A stretch of DNA of 8,306 nt from Nitriliruptoraceae bacterium (GCA_007120565.1 SKNK01000381.1:1-8306); one strand, 5' to 3'. Positions 1-5,902 are shown, counted from the stretch's first letter. Made by a program: numbers and translations. The notes: generated by a model not told the origin, from the sequence alone.

Positions 1-969
1 ATCGTCGATGACCGCGAGGGTGAGGGCGGCCCCGGCGCCGCACGCGCGGAACCGGGGACGTCCGGCGATGCGGTGCGGATGTACCTGAACGAGATCGGTC
101 GGGTCGATCTGCTCTCCGCCGAGGAGGAGGTCAACCTCGCCAAGCGGGTCGATGCCGGGACCGCTGCGGCGCAGATCCTCGACTCGATGCTCGAATTGAC
201 GCCTCAGGTACGGGCGCGGCTCCGCCGGGTCGAGCGGGTGGGCGATAACGCCCGCGCGGCGCTGACCGAGGCCAACCTGCGCCTGGTCGTCTCGATCGCC
301 AAGCGCTACGTCGGTCGCGGACTGTTGTTCCCTGACCTGATCCAGGAGGGCAACCTCGGCCTGATGCGCGCCGTCGAGAAGTTCGACTACACCCGCGGCT
401 ACAAGTTCTCGACCTACGCCACCTGGTGGATCCGGCAGATGATCAGCCGGTCGATCGCCGATCAGTCGCGCACGATCCGCATCCCCGTGCACCTGGTCGA
501 GACCATGAACAAGATCAAGCGGGTGGAACGCTCGCTCGTCCAGAAGCTCGGCCGCGAGCCGACCATGGAGGAGGTCGCACACGCGGTCGAACTCCCCGTC
601 GAGCGACTCGAGGAGTTCCGACGATTGGGCGTCGACCCCGCGTCCCTCGACGCTCCGGTCGGTGAAGAGGGCGATGGGTCGATGGGGGAACTGATCGAGG
701 ATGCCAACGCGACCGTGCCCGTCGAAGCCGCGTCCTACCTGCTGTTGCAGCAGCACCTCGCGGACGTGCTCGATGAACTCAACCCGCGAGAGCGCAACGT
801 CATCGAGCGTCGCTTCGGTCTGCATGATGCCCAGCCGCACACGCTCGAACAGGTGGGGGCGGAGATGGGGCTGACGCGCGAACGCATCCGGCAGATCGAG
901 GCGAAGGCGCTCGCCAAACTCCGCCATCCGAGCCACGCGGATGCGTTGGAGGGCTACCTGCGCGGGTGA
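1..969 (+). CDS. sigA: Primary-type RNA polymerase sigma-70 factor (SigA/RpoD/HrdB), 5' end outside window
   Basis: The reading frame is open from base 1 and ends in TGA at 967-969, so 322 C-terminal residues are visible. Sigma factors of this type bind core RNA polymerase and recognise the -10 and -35 elements. Region 1.2 begins near residue 25 (VRMYLNEIGRVDLL). Region 2 spans about residues 90-165 and includes the core-binding RYVGRGLLFPDLIQEGNLGL block and the -10 reading and melting block YATWWIRQMISRSIADQ, followed by RTIRIPVHLVE. Region 3 follows. Region 4 ends in the helix-turn-helix TLEQVGAEMGLTRERIRQIE at about 281-300, which reads the -35 element. A GTG at 73 is an internal valine in the conserved region 1.2, so it is unlikely to be the true start. 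Region 1.1 and any acidic N-terminus lie upstream. It is either the principal sigma factor or a closely related group 2 factor; the visible part cannot separate these. Confidence 0.9.
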   Translation: MVDDREGEGGPGAARAEPGTSGDAVRMYLNEIGRVDLLSAEEEVNLAKRVDAGTAAAQILDSMLELTPQVRARLRRVERVGDNARAALTEANLRLVVSIAKRYVGRGLLFPDLIQEGNLGLMRAVEKFDYTRGYKFSTYATWWIRQMISRSIADQSRTIRIPVHLVETMNKIKRVERSLVQKLGREPTMEEVAHAVELPVERLEEFRRLGVDPASLDAPVGEEGDGSMGELIEDANATVPVEAASYLLLQQHLADVLDELNPRERNVIERRFGLHDAQPHTLEQVGAEMGLTRERIRQIEAKALAKLRHPSHADALEGYLRG

Positions 970-1007
970 ACGTCCGCGGCAAGCCACGCGCGACGCCCTC
1001 CGCCCCG

Positions 1008-1013
1008 TAGGGT
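1008..1013 (+). promoter_or_regulatory. Candidate -10 box (TAGGGT) for the tryptophanase gene
   Basis: TAGGGT fits the actinobacterial TANNNT -10 pattern and sits in the gap after the sigma gene. The same 9-mer CGTAGGGTC recurs at 3514-3522 directly before another gene. No convincing -35 box lies 16-18 nt upstream. A start near 1020 would give the lyase mRNA a leader of about 110 nt. This is an inference from pattern only. Confidence 0.35.
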
Positions 1014-1016
1014 CAC

Positions 1017-1041
1017 GGTCCCGGCCAACACGTCCGGGACC
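1017..1041 (+). promoter_or_regulatory. Perfect 8-bp inverted repeat in the tryptophanase leader
   Basis: GGTCCCGG (1017-1024) and CCGGGACC (1034-1041) are perfect inverted copies separated by 9 nt. The repeat starts 4 nt after the candidate -10 box, so it could be a DNA operator overlapping the transcription start or the first hairpin of the mRNA. Its GGTCCC/GGGACC core recurs in the gap before the FNT gene. No T-run follows, so it is not a standard intrinsic terminator. Confidence 0.45.
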
Positions 1042-1055
1042 TGCGAGCCGACGTT

Positions 1056-1070
1056 GGGCCCCTTCGGCCC
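1056..1070 (+). other. Second short hairpin in the tryptophanase leader
   Basis: GGGCC (1056-1060) and GGCCC (1066-1070) form a 5-bp stem with a 5-nt loop. It lies between the first inverted repeat and the lyase start. It lacks a U-tract. It could be part of a folded leader or could be a chance GC-rich repeat. Confidence 0.25.
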
Positions 1071-1131
1071 TGGTCAGAGCGTTGGCTGGTGAGCAGGGTG
1101 CCGCTGTCCGTCGAGCGCCGTGGAGGCCTGC

Positions 1132-2523
1132 ATGCGCACCATCATCGAACCCTTCCGGGTCAAGAGCGTCGAGCCCATCCGTCAGACCACGCGCGAGCAG
1201 CGGGAGCATGCCCTCGGCGAGGCAGGCTGGAACCTGTTCGGGTTGTCGTCGGACGACGTGCTCATCGTTCTGTTGACCGACTCGGGCACCGGAGCGATGT
1301 CGAGCGAGCAGTGGGCCGCACTGATGCGTGGTGACGAGTCGTACGCAGGTGCCCGATCCTTCCACCGGTTCGAGTCGGTCGTGAAGGACCTGACAGGGTT
1401 CGAGTACGTGATCCCCACCCACCAGGGCCGCGCCGCCGAACGCATCCTGTTCTCCGAGTTGGTGCGCGACGGGCACGTCGTGCCGAACAACACCCACTTC
1501 GACACGACCCGAGCCAACGTCGAGTACCAGGGTGGTGAAGCTCGTGACCTGATCATGCCCGAACACCGGGACCTGCATGTCGAGGCGCCCTTCAAGGGCG
1601 ACCTGGACATCGAGGCCCTCGAAGCGACGATCGCGGAGTTCGGTGCGGAGCAGGTGCCACTCGTCACCGTGACCGTGACCGACAACTCCGGCGGTGGGCA
1701 GCCTGTTTCGTTGGCCAACCTGCGAGCGGTCCGCGAGGTCTGTGACCGGCACGGCCTCCCCTTCTTCCTGGACGCGGCGCGGTTTGCCGAGAACGCGTGG
1801 TTCATCGTCCAACGTGAGCCAGGTCAGGGCGATCGTCACCCGCGGGACGTTGCCCGCGAGATGTTCCGGATGGCCGACGGCTGTTGGATCAGCCTCAAGA
1901 AGGATGGGCTCGCGAACATCGGGGGGGTCCTGGCGATGAACGACCCCGACCTGGCCGAACGCTGTCGCGCCACCCTGATCCTCACGGAGGGCTTCCCGAC
2001 CTACGGCGGCCTGGCCGGCCGCGACCTCGAGGCCCTGGCCCAAGGGCTGGTCGAGGTGACCGAACCCGACTACCTCGCCTACCGGGTACGGACCGCCGAG
2101 TACCTGGCGGAGTTGGCGTGGAACGCCGGGGTGCCGACGGTGCGACCGCCCGGCGGGCATGCGGTCTACCTCGACGCCAAGGGGCTGCTCCCGCACATCC
2201 CGCCCCATGAGCTTCCCGCTCAGGCGCTGGCGTGCGAGCTCTACCTCACGGGCGGTGTCCGCGGTGTGGAGATCGGCACGCTGATGTTCGGACGGCCGCA
2301 GCCCGACGGTGCTCCGGACACGCCCTCGCGCCACGAGCTGGTCCGTCTGGCACTACCTCGACGTACCTACACCCAGAGCCACATCGACTACGTCGGCGAG
2401 GTGATCGAGGACGTCGCGCTCCGTGCCGAACAGCTGCGGGGCCTGCGCATCGTCTCCCAGCCACGGTTCCTGCGGCACTTCACGGCCCAGTTGGAACCCT
2501 TGACGGACGGTTCGGCCAGCTGA
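1132..2523 (+). CDS. tnaA: Tryptophanase-family PLP-dependent beta-eliminating lyase (L-tryptophan indole-lyase)
   Basis: Tryptophanase is a cytosolic fold-type I PLP enzyme that splits L-tryptophan into indole, pyruvate and ammonia. The predicted 463 residues match the family's usual 456-475. I chose ATG 1132 because GGAGG (1122-1126) sits 5 nt before it; an in-frame GTG at 1120 overlaps that site. Family blocks run the whole length: EPFRVKSVEP near the N-terminus, LLTDSGTGAMS, GDESYAG, PTHQGR, FDTT, GGQPVSLANL, DAARFAEN, SLKKDGLANIGG with the PLP lysine at 257, EGFPTYGGLAGRD, FPAQ-like LPAQALACELY, and LRHFTAQL at the end. Residues that separate the two sister enzymes favour tryptophanase over tyrosine phenol-lyase: Asp124, Ile381 (Arg in phenol-lyase) and His449 (Phe in phenol-lyase). 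The downstream gene is an FNT channel, not the usual tryptophan permease, and I saw no TnaC-like leader peptide. Activity on cysteine or serine is also possible for this family. Confidence 0.9.
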   Translation: MRTIIEPFRVKSVEPIRQTTREQREHALGEAGWNLFGLSSDDVLIVLLTDSGTGAMSSEQWAALMRGDESYAGARSFHRFESVVKDLTGFEYVIPTHQGRAAERILFSELVRDGHVVPNNTHFDTTRANVEYQGGEARDLIMPEHRDLHVEAPFKGDLDIEALEATIAEFGAEQVPLVTVTVTDNSGGGQPVSLANLRAVREVCDRHGLPFFLDAARFAENAWFIVQREPGQGDRHPRDVAREMFRMADGCWISLKKDGLANIGGVLAMNDPDLAERCRATLILTEGFPTYGGLAGRDLEALAQGLVEVTEPDYLAYRVRTAEYLAELAWNAGVPTVRPPGGHAVYLDAKGLLPHIPPHELPAQALACELYLTGGVRGVEIGTLMFGRPQPDGAPDTPSRHELVRLALPRRTYTQSHIDYVGEVIEDVALRAEQLRGLRIVSQPRFLRHFTAQLEPLTDGSAS

Positions 2524-2538
2524 GGGCCGAGGGTCGCA

Positions 2539-2576
2539 GGTCCCCCACTCCGGGTCCCTGGGACCCTGGTCCCTGG
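2539..2576 (+). repeat. Cluster of GGTCCC/GGGACC half-sites between tnaA and the FNT gene
   Basis: GGTCCC occurs at 2539-2544, 2553-2558 and 2568-2573, and its inverse GGGACC at 2560-2565. GGGTCCC (2552-2558), one T, and GGGACCC (2560-2566) make a perfect 15-nt palindrome. GGGACC (2560-2565), CT, and GGTCCC (2568-2573) make a second palindrome that shares the middle arm. GGTCCCTGG is also a direct repeat at 2553-2561 and 2568-2576. The arrangement suggests an operator array or two mutually exclusive RNA hairpins. No T-run follows, so a simple terminator is unlikely. Confidence 0.5.
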
Positions 2577-2597
2577 CGCCGGGTTCCTGCACCGTTG

Positions 2598-2608
2598 TGG
2601 TGAGCAGG
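2598..2608 (+). promoter_or_regulatory. TGGTGAGCAGG element shared by the tnaA and FNT 5' regions
   Basis: The 11-mer TGGTGAGCAGG at 2598-2608 also occurs at 1087-1097 before tnaA. CGTTG precedes it directly here and with a 2-nt insertion (GC) in the other copy. The element ends 20 nt before the FNT start and 34 nt before the tnaA start. Its position just ahead of the ribosome binding site in both genes suggests a shared leader or regulatory element. Confidence 0.4.
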
Positions 2609-2628
2609 TGTCACCGAGCGGAGGGGCT

Positions 2629-3498
2629 ATGGAGGTCGGCTCTGGGCCGGTGCCAGGTCGGGACCCGCGTGCGGTCGATGCCTTCGCGCCGCGAGAGGTC
2701 GCGCAGCGGGTCCAACTGGCCGGGGTGGAGGACGCCAACCGCCCCCTCCTACAGATGTTCGCCCTCGCGGTCGTCGGTGGAGCGATGCTCGGCCTGGCTG
2801 CAGCGGCGTCGACCGCGGTCCTGACCGGTGCCTCGTCGACAGCCCTGATGCCCCGTGTCGTTGCGGGCCTGGTCTTCGGTGTCGGGCTGGCGATGGTGAT
2901 GACCGGCGGGGGAGAGCTCTTCACGTCGAACAACCTCATCGCGATGGGCTGGGCTTCCCGTCAGGTGCGCTCGAGCCAACTGCTCGTGAACTGGTGCGTG
3001 GTCCTCGTCGGCAACGCGATCGGTGCGGCCAGCATCGCGGTCATGTTGGTGATCGGCGGTGCCTACAACGGCGCTGACGGACGCTTCGGTGTGCGTGCCC
3101 TTGAGGTCGCGATCGCGAAGTCGGATCGAGGGTTCGAACAGCACGTCGCGCTCGGGATCCTGGGCAACACGCTCGTGTGTCTGGCGGTGTGGCTGTGCTT
3201 CAGCGCGAGGTCCACCACCGATCGCATGCTCGCCTGCATCCTGCCGATGACCCTGCTGGTGGTCCTGAACGTCGACCACATCGTCGCCAACCTCCACTAC
3301 AAGACCGCCGGGCTGCTGCTCATGCTGGACCCGCGGTTCGCCGAGGTGCGCGACGCGAGTCCCCTGCCGCTCGGGGACATCCTCACGAGCCTGGCCGGTG
3401 TCACCTTGGGCAACATCATCGGGGGCACGGTCCTGGTCGCTGCCGTGTACTGGTTCGTCTACCTGTATCCCACTAAGGAGCGCCGAGACCGACCTTAG
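2629..3498 (+). CDS. Formate/nitrite transporter (FNT) family channel, FocA-like
   Basis: FNT proteins are pentameric inner-membrane channels for small monovalent anions or their acids, such as formate, nitrite, hydrosulfide, lactate or pyruvate. ATG 2629 is chosen because GGAGGGG (2620-2626) stands just before it; the product is 289 residues, normal for the family. After a polar N-terminus of about 40 residues there are about six hydrophobic segments. Pore landmarks are visible: the broken-helix motif ELFTSN (96-101), Lys164, Asn180 within LGNTLVCLAVW, and the central His217 in VDHIVANL, matching Lys156, Asn172 and His209 of FocA as I recall them. The C-terminal GVTLGNIIGGTVLVAAVYW block is typical. 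The residue before His217 is Asp, where FocA has Glu. Substrate cannot be read from sequence. It follows tnaA after 105 nt and shares upstream elements with it, so co-regulation is likely. Confidence 0.92.
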   Translation: MEVGSGPVPGRDPRAVDAFAPREVAQRVQLAGVEDANRPLLQMFALAVVGGAMLGLAAAASTAVLTGASSTALMPRVVAGLVFGVGLAMVMTGGGELFTSNNLIAMGWASRQVRSSQLLVNWCVVLVGNAIGAASIAVMLVIGGAYNGADGRFGVRALEVAIAKSDRGFEQHVALGILGNTLVCLAVWLCFSARSTTDRMLACILPMTLLVVLNVDHIVANLHYKTAGLLLMLDPRFAEVRDASPLPLGDILTSLAGVTLGNIIGGTVLVAAVYWFVYLYPTKERRDRP

Positions 3499-3508
3499 GT
3501 GTCACACC
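3498..3508 (+). promoter_or_regulatory. GGTGTCACACC palindrome ahead of the HTH gene promoter
   Basis: GGTGT, C, ACACC is a perfect 11-nt palindrome that begins at the last base of the FNT stop codon. It lies 7 nt before the TAGGGT -10 box of the next gene, in the -35 area where a repressor or activator could bind. AGGTGTCAC, the left part of this site, also occurs at 2606-2614, just before the FNT ribosome binding site. An operator is an inference. Confidence 0.35.
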
Positions 3509-3515
3509 CCCGTCG

Positions 3516-3521
3516 TAGGGT
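3516..3521 (+). promoter_or_regulatory. -10 box (TAGGGT) of a probable leaderless promoter
   Basis: TAGGGT is followed by exactly 6 nt and then ATG 3528. No Shine-Dalgarno sequence lies before that ATG. Transcription would start at or next to the A of the start codon, as in leaderless mRNAs common in actinobacteria. No clear -35 box is present. Confidence 0.5.
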
Positions 3522-3527
3522 CGAGCC

Positions 3528-4568
3528 ATGGATGAGTTGAACCGCACCCATCAGGAAGGCCCCGGCACCGGAACGGATCGGTCCGAGGCCCAACCGGCGT
3601 TGCCCTTCGAGCTGCCGCTCGAGGCGCCGCTGCCCTTCGACGACGAGGCTGATCGGCCGGTCGACCTGGCACTCACCGCCCGAGCACGGCGCGCCGTGGC
3701 ACCTGCGGACACGCCCGCTCTGCGGTTGGTGACCGGGACCCCAGAGACGGGCACGTCCCTGCCGAGACCGGCATCCTCGGAGCGAGACGCCGCGGCGTTC
3801 GATGCCCCAACGGCCGGTTCGGGTTCGCTCGGAGTGCGGACCGATGAGGACCCATCGGACACCCGGCCATCCCGAGCACGGGCCCTTCGGCGCGCAGGCC
3901 GCACGCCGTCGCGGATCGCGCAGCAGTTGGGGGTGGATGAACTGCTGGTCCGGGCCTGGGTCGCCGACGTCGCACCTCGGCGTGACCGTCGGCGGAGTGG
4001 CGGCGCCACGGGCGAAGACCGGACGATGGCCCACGCAGCCGCGACTGCGGCGCCACACGTATCCGTCCAGCCCGGGCAGCCAGAAGGTTCCCGCGCCGAG
4101 GTCGTCGACGACCACCGAACCGCCTTCGAGCTCGCGCGCGCCACGGCTCGAGAGGAGGCACGTCGCGAGCGTCTTCGTGACCCGGACTTCGCGGGTGGGA
4201 TCGGGTTGCTCGCGGGGATCGCGGAGGTCGATCCCCATGCGGTGACCATCACCTCGGTCGACGCGGACGTCAGCGTGACGGCGTTGCGCTGGATCCGTCG
4301 GCAACTCGCGATCGCTCCCGAGCGCGTCCGGGTCGTGCTGCGGATCGGCCCACGGGTCGCCGGCGACCTGGCTGCACACCGATGGGCGAAGGTGCTCGAG
4401 GTTCCCAGAGAACGTGTTGCGGTCGCTTCCTGGCGCCACGCTCCCACCGATGATGCTGAGCAGGTGCTGTTGCGTATCGCTGATCCGACGGCGGCCGCGA
4501 CGATCGCAGGATGGCGAGACGCGCTCTTGGCGCCGCCGGGTGATGACCCGGCCGACGTGGCCTTCTGA
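3528..4568 (+). CDS. Helix-turn-helix protein with degenerate LAGLIDADG-like C-terminal region; function unknown
   Basis: The 346-residue product has no signal peptide or membrane segment. Residues 1-115 are low-complexity and rich in Pro, Asp, Ala and Thr, with two LPF repeats (LPFELP and LPFDD). Residues 116-148 (SRARALRRAGRTPSRIAQQL and the following GVDELLVRAWV) look like a resolvase- or Xre-like helix-turn-helix. A disordered linker follows, then a folded part at about 200-335. Its DPDFAGGIGLLAGIAEV, SVDADVSVTALRWIRRQL and RVRVVLRIG segments recall actinobacterial proteins that join an HTH to a homing-endonuclease-derived domain, where the usual blocks are a YxxEG motif and NSDP. Here the acidic catalytic pattern is not intact, so a DNA-binding regulator is more likely than a nuclease. 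High G/C at third codon positions and the promoter support this strand over the long antisense frames. The family link is from memory and tentative. The gap from the FNT gene is 29 nt. Confidence 0.75.
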   Translation: MDELNRTHQEGPGTGTDRSEAQPALPFELPLEAPLPFDDEADRPVDLALTARARRAVAPADTPALRLVTGTPETGTSLPRPASSERDAAAFDAPTAGSGSLGVRTDEDPSDTRPSRARALRRAGRTPSRIAQQLGVDELLVRAWVADVAPRRDRRRSGGATGEDRTMAHAAATAAPHVSVQPGQPEGSRAEVVDDHRTAFELARATAREEARRERLRDPDFAGGIGLLAGIAEVDPHAVTITSVDADVSVTALRWIRRQLAIAPERVRVVLRIGPRVAGDLAAHRWAKVLEVPRERVAVASWRHAPTDDAEQVLLRIADPTAAATIAGWRDALLAPPGDDPADVAF

Positions 4569-4589
4569 ACCTCCAGGCGGCCTGACTCG

Positions 4590-4617
4590 TTGGATGGCGG
4601 GGGCCGGCCACTAAGCT
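4590..4617 (+). promoter_or_regulatory. Promoter TTGGAT-N16-TAAGCT, leaderless, for the dehydrogenase gene
   Basis: TTGGAT (4590-4595) resembles the TTGACA -35 box. It is 16 nt from TAAGCT (4612-4617), which fits TANNNT. Exactly 6 nt then separate the -10 box from ATG 4624, so transcription probably starts at the start codon. No Shine-Dalgarno sequence is present. Confidence 0.6.
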
Positions 4618-4623
4618 CCTGGC

Positions 4624-5586
4624 ATGTTCGCTATCACCGCATCCGCCGCCCGTCCCGACGATCCACTCGCCGCGCTGACCCTCGGCGAGCATCCGGATCC
4701 CGACCCTGCCGAAGGGTGGGAGCTGGTCGACGTCCGCACGGCGTCGCTCAACCATCACGACATCTGGACCTTGCGTGGCGTCGGGATCGCCGAGGACCGG
4801 TTGCCCGTCGTGCTCGGGTGTGACGCTGCCGGGACCACCGCCGATGGCCGCGAGGTCGTGGTGCACGCGGTGATCAGTGACCTCCAGGGCGGGGACGAGA
4901 CGCTCAGTTCGGGGTTCTCGATCCTGTCCGAGGTGCACGACGGAACCTTCGCCGATCGGGTCGCCGTGCCCTCACGCAACCTGGTCGAGAAGCCCGCGAG
5001 CCTCAGCTTCGAGGAAGCCGGGTGTCTCTCCACCGCCTGGTTGACGGCCTACCGGATGTTGTTCACGCGAGGTGACCTTCGACCAGGACAGCGGGTGTTG
5101 ATCCAAGGGGCAGGGGGCGGGGTCGCGACCGCGGCGCTCCTGCTCGCCCGCGGCGCGGGGTTGCACGTGACGGTCACCAGCCGGGATGAGGCCAAGCTCG
5201 AGCGAGCCCTCGAGCTAGGAGCCAACGTCGCCGTCGCCTCCGGGGAACGCCTGCCTGCGCGTGTCGACGCGGTCATCGAGACGGTGGGGGAGGCCACGTG
5301 GGCGCACTCGCTCAAGGCGCTGGAGCCAGGGGGAGTGGTCGTCGTCGCCGGCGCCACGTCCGGCCCGAACCCTCCCGCCGACCTCGCTCGGGTGTTCTTC
5401 CGTCAGCTGCAGGTCGTCGGTTCGACCATGGGGACCCGCGACGAGCTCGAACGCCTCGTCCGGTTCCTCGACGTCACCGGAACGCGTCCGCTGATCGACG
5501 AGACCTTCGCGTTCGAGGACGCCCCGCGAGCCTTCCAGCGCATGCTCGACGGCGAGGTGTTCGGCAAGCTGGTGCTACGCCGCTGA
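4624..5586 (+). CDS. Medium-chain dehydrogenase/reductase, NADPH:quinone oxidoreductase-like
   Basis: The 320-residue product is the usual length for the MDR superfamily. These are soluble enzymes that pass hydride between NAD(P)H and a ketone, enone or quinone. The N-terminal GroES-like half contains SLNHHDIWTLRG (41-52) and LGCDAAG (64-70). The Rossmann half starts with VLIQGAGGGVATA (158-170), the dinucleotide-binding loop. Further blocks are the ELGA segment (197-200), a VDAVIETVG strand near 214-222, and a C-terminal FEDAPRAFQRMLDGEVFGKLVL. The structural-zinc cysteine cluster of alcohol dehydrogenases is absent and the GHE zinc motif is replaced by GCD, so zinc use is doubtful although such proteins are often named zinc-binding dehydrogenases. 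The substrate is unknown. The ATG is supported by the leaderless promoter directly before it. Confidence 0.85.
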   Translation: MFAITASAARPDDPLAALTLGEHPDPDPAEGWELVDVRTASLNHHDIWTLRGVGIAEDRLPVVLGCDAAGTTADGREVVVHAVISDLQGGDETLSSGFSILSEVHDGTFADRVAVPSRNLVEKPASLSFEEAGCLSTAWLTAYRMLFTRGDLRPGQRVLIQGAGGGVATAALLLARGAGLHVTVTSRDEAKLERALELGANVAVASGERLPARVDAVIETVGEATWAHSLKALEPGGVVVVAGATSGPNPPADLARVFFRQLQVVGSTMGTRDELERLVRFLDVTGTRPLIDETFAFEDAPRAFQRMLDGEVFGKLVLRR

Positions 5587-5670
5587 CCGTCTCGCGCGCC
5601 GAACCTCGCGACCTGGCCGACGGGTGTGGCTCGCGTGCCCTAGGCGTTGCGGCGTGCGGCCAGTGGTGAG

Positions 5671-5743
5671 CTCCGGGGGCGGGGCTCGAACCCGCGACAA
5701 CTCGATTAACAGTCGAGTGCTCTGCCAGCTGAGCTACCCCGGA
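5671..5743 (-). tRNA. tRNA-Asn (anticodon GTT)
   Basis: Read on the - strand, the 73 nt fold as a full cloverleaf. The 7-bp acceptor stem pairs TCCGGGG with CCCCGGA. The D-stem is GCTC/GAGC, the anticodon stem CTCGA/TCGAG has loop CTGTTAA with anticodon GTT, and the T-stem GCGGG/CCCGC has loop TTCGAGC. The discriminator base is G, as expected for asparagine tRNA. CCA is not encoded. The gene is convergent with the dehydrogenase gene and divergent from the ACT-domain gene. Confidence 0.97.
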
Positions 5744-5781
5744 ACGAGGCCGCCGCACGGGTACCGGGCGGCGGCCGAAGG

Positions 5782-5807
5782 AGTGTAGCAACGCCCTCAC
5801 CGGTCAA
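5782..5807 (-). promoter_or_regulatory. Candidate promoter of tRNA-Asn
   Basis: On the - strand TACACT (5787-5782) fits a -10 box about 38 nt before the mature tRNA 5' end. TTGACC (5807-5802) resembles a -35 box, but the spacer is only 14 nt, shorter than the usual 16-18. The -10 assignment is the firmer of the two. Confidence 0.4.
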
Positions 5808-5896
5808 CGAACGCGTCGAGGTGTGGTGGCTCGCCTCGTGCACGACGAAGTTGGCTTCGCGGCGCGCTACCGGCGACGCTGCGCGTCTCCACGCGT

Positions 5897-5902
5897 TAGC
5901 CT
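5897..5902 (+). promoter_or_regulatory. Candidate -10 box (TAGCCT) of the ACT-domain gene
   Basis: TAGCCT fits TANNNT and would start transcription near 5909. That gives a leader of about 17 nt holding the AAAGGTG ribosome binding site (5914-5920) ahead of ATG 5926. An in-frame GTG at 5908 lies 5 nt after the box and could be a leaderless start adding six residues. No clear -35 box is seen. Confidence 0.4.

Noticed and set aside
970..1131. TnaC-like leader peptide
   Set aside because: A 14-codon frame from GTG 966 has no tryptophan, and other short frames lack the Trp and Pro arrangement of TnaC. None has a suitable ribosome binding site.
1120..1131. GTG 1120 as the tnaA start
   Set aside because: It overlaps the GGAGG site that serves ATG 1132, and the four extra residues have no counterpart in the family.
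2598..2628. T-box riboswitch core resemblance (AGGTGTCACCGAGCGG)
   Set aside because: The match to the T-box consensus is partial, and the gap of 105 nt is too short for a specifier stem plus antiterminator. The tnaA copy of the region matches even less.
3495..4447. Long antisense open frames (up to 314 aa) opposite the HTH gene
   Set aside because: They lack ribosome binding sites, give Arg/Ser/Pro-rich low-complexity products with no recognisable domain, and oppose a frame with a good promoter and an HTH domain. They are typical shadows in high-GC DNA.
5587..5670. Phage or integrative-element attachment site at the tRNA 3' end
   Set aside because: No integrase, no direct repeat of the tRNA 3' end and no mobile genes are visible in the window.
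5474..5800. Minus-strand open frame containing VAQLAEHSTVNRVVAGSSPAP
   Set aside because: This peptide is the translation of the tRNA-Asn gene itself, a common annotation artefact.
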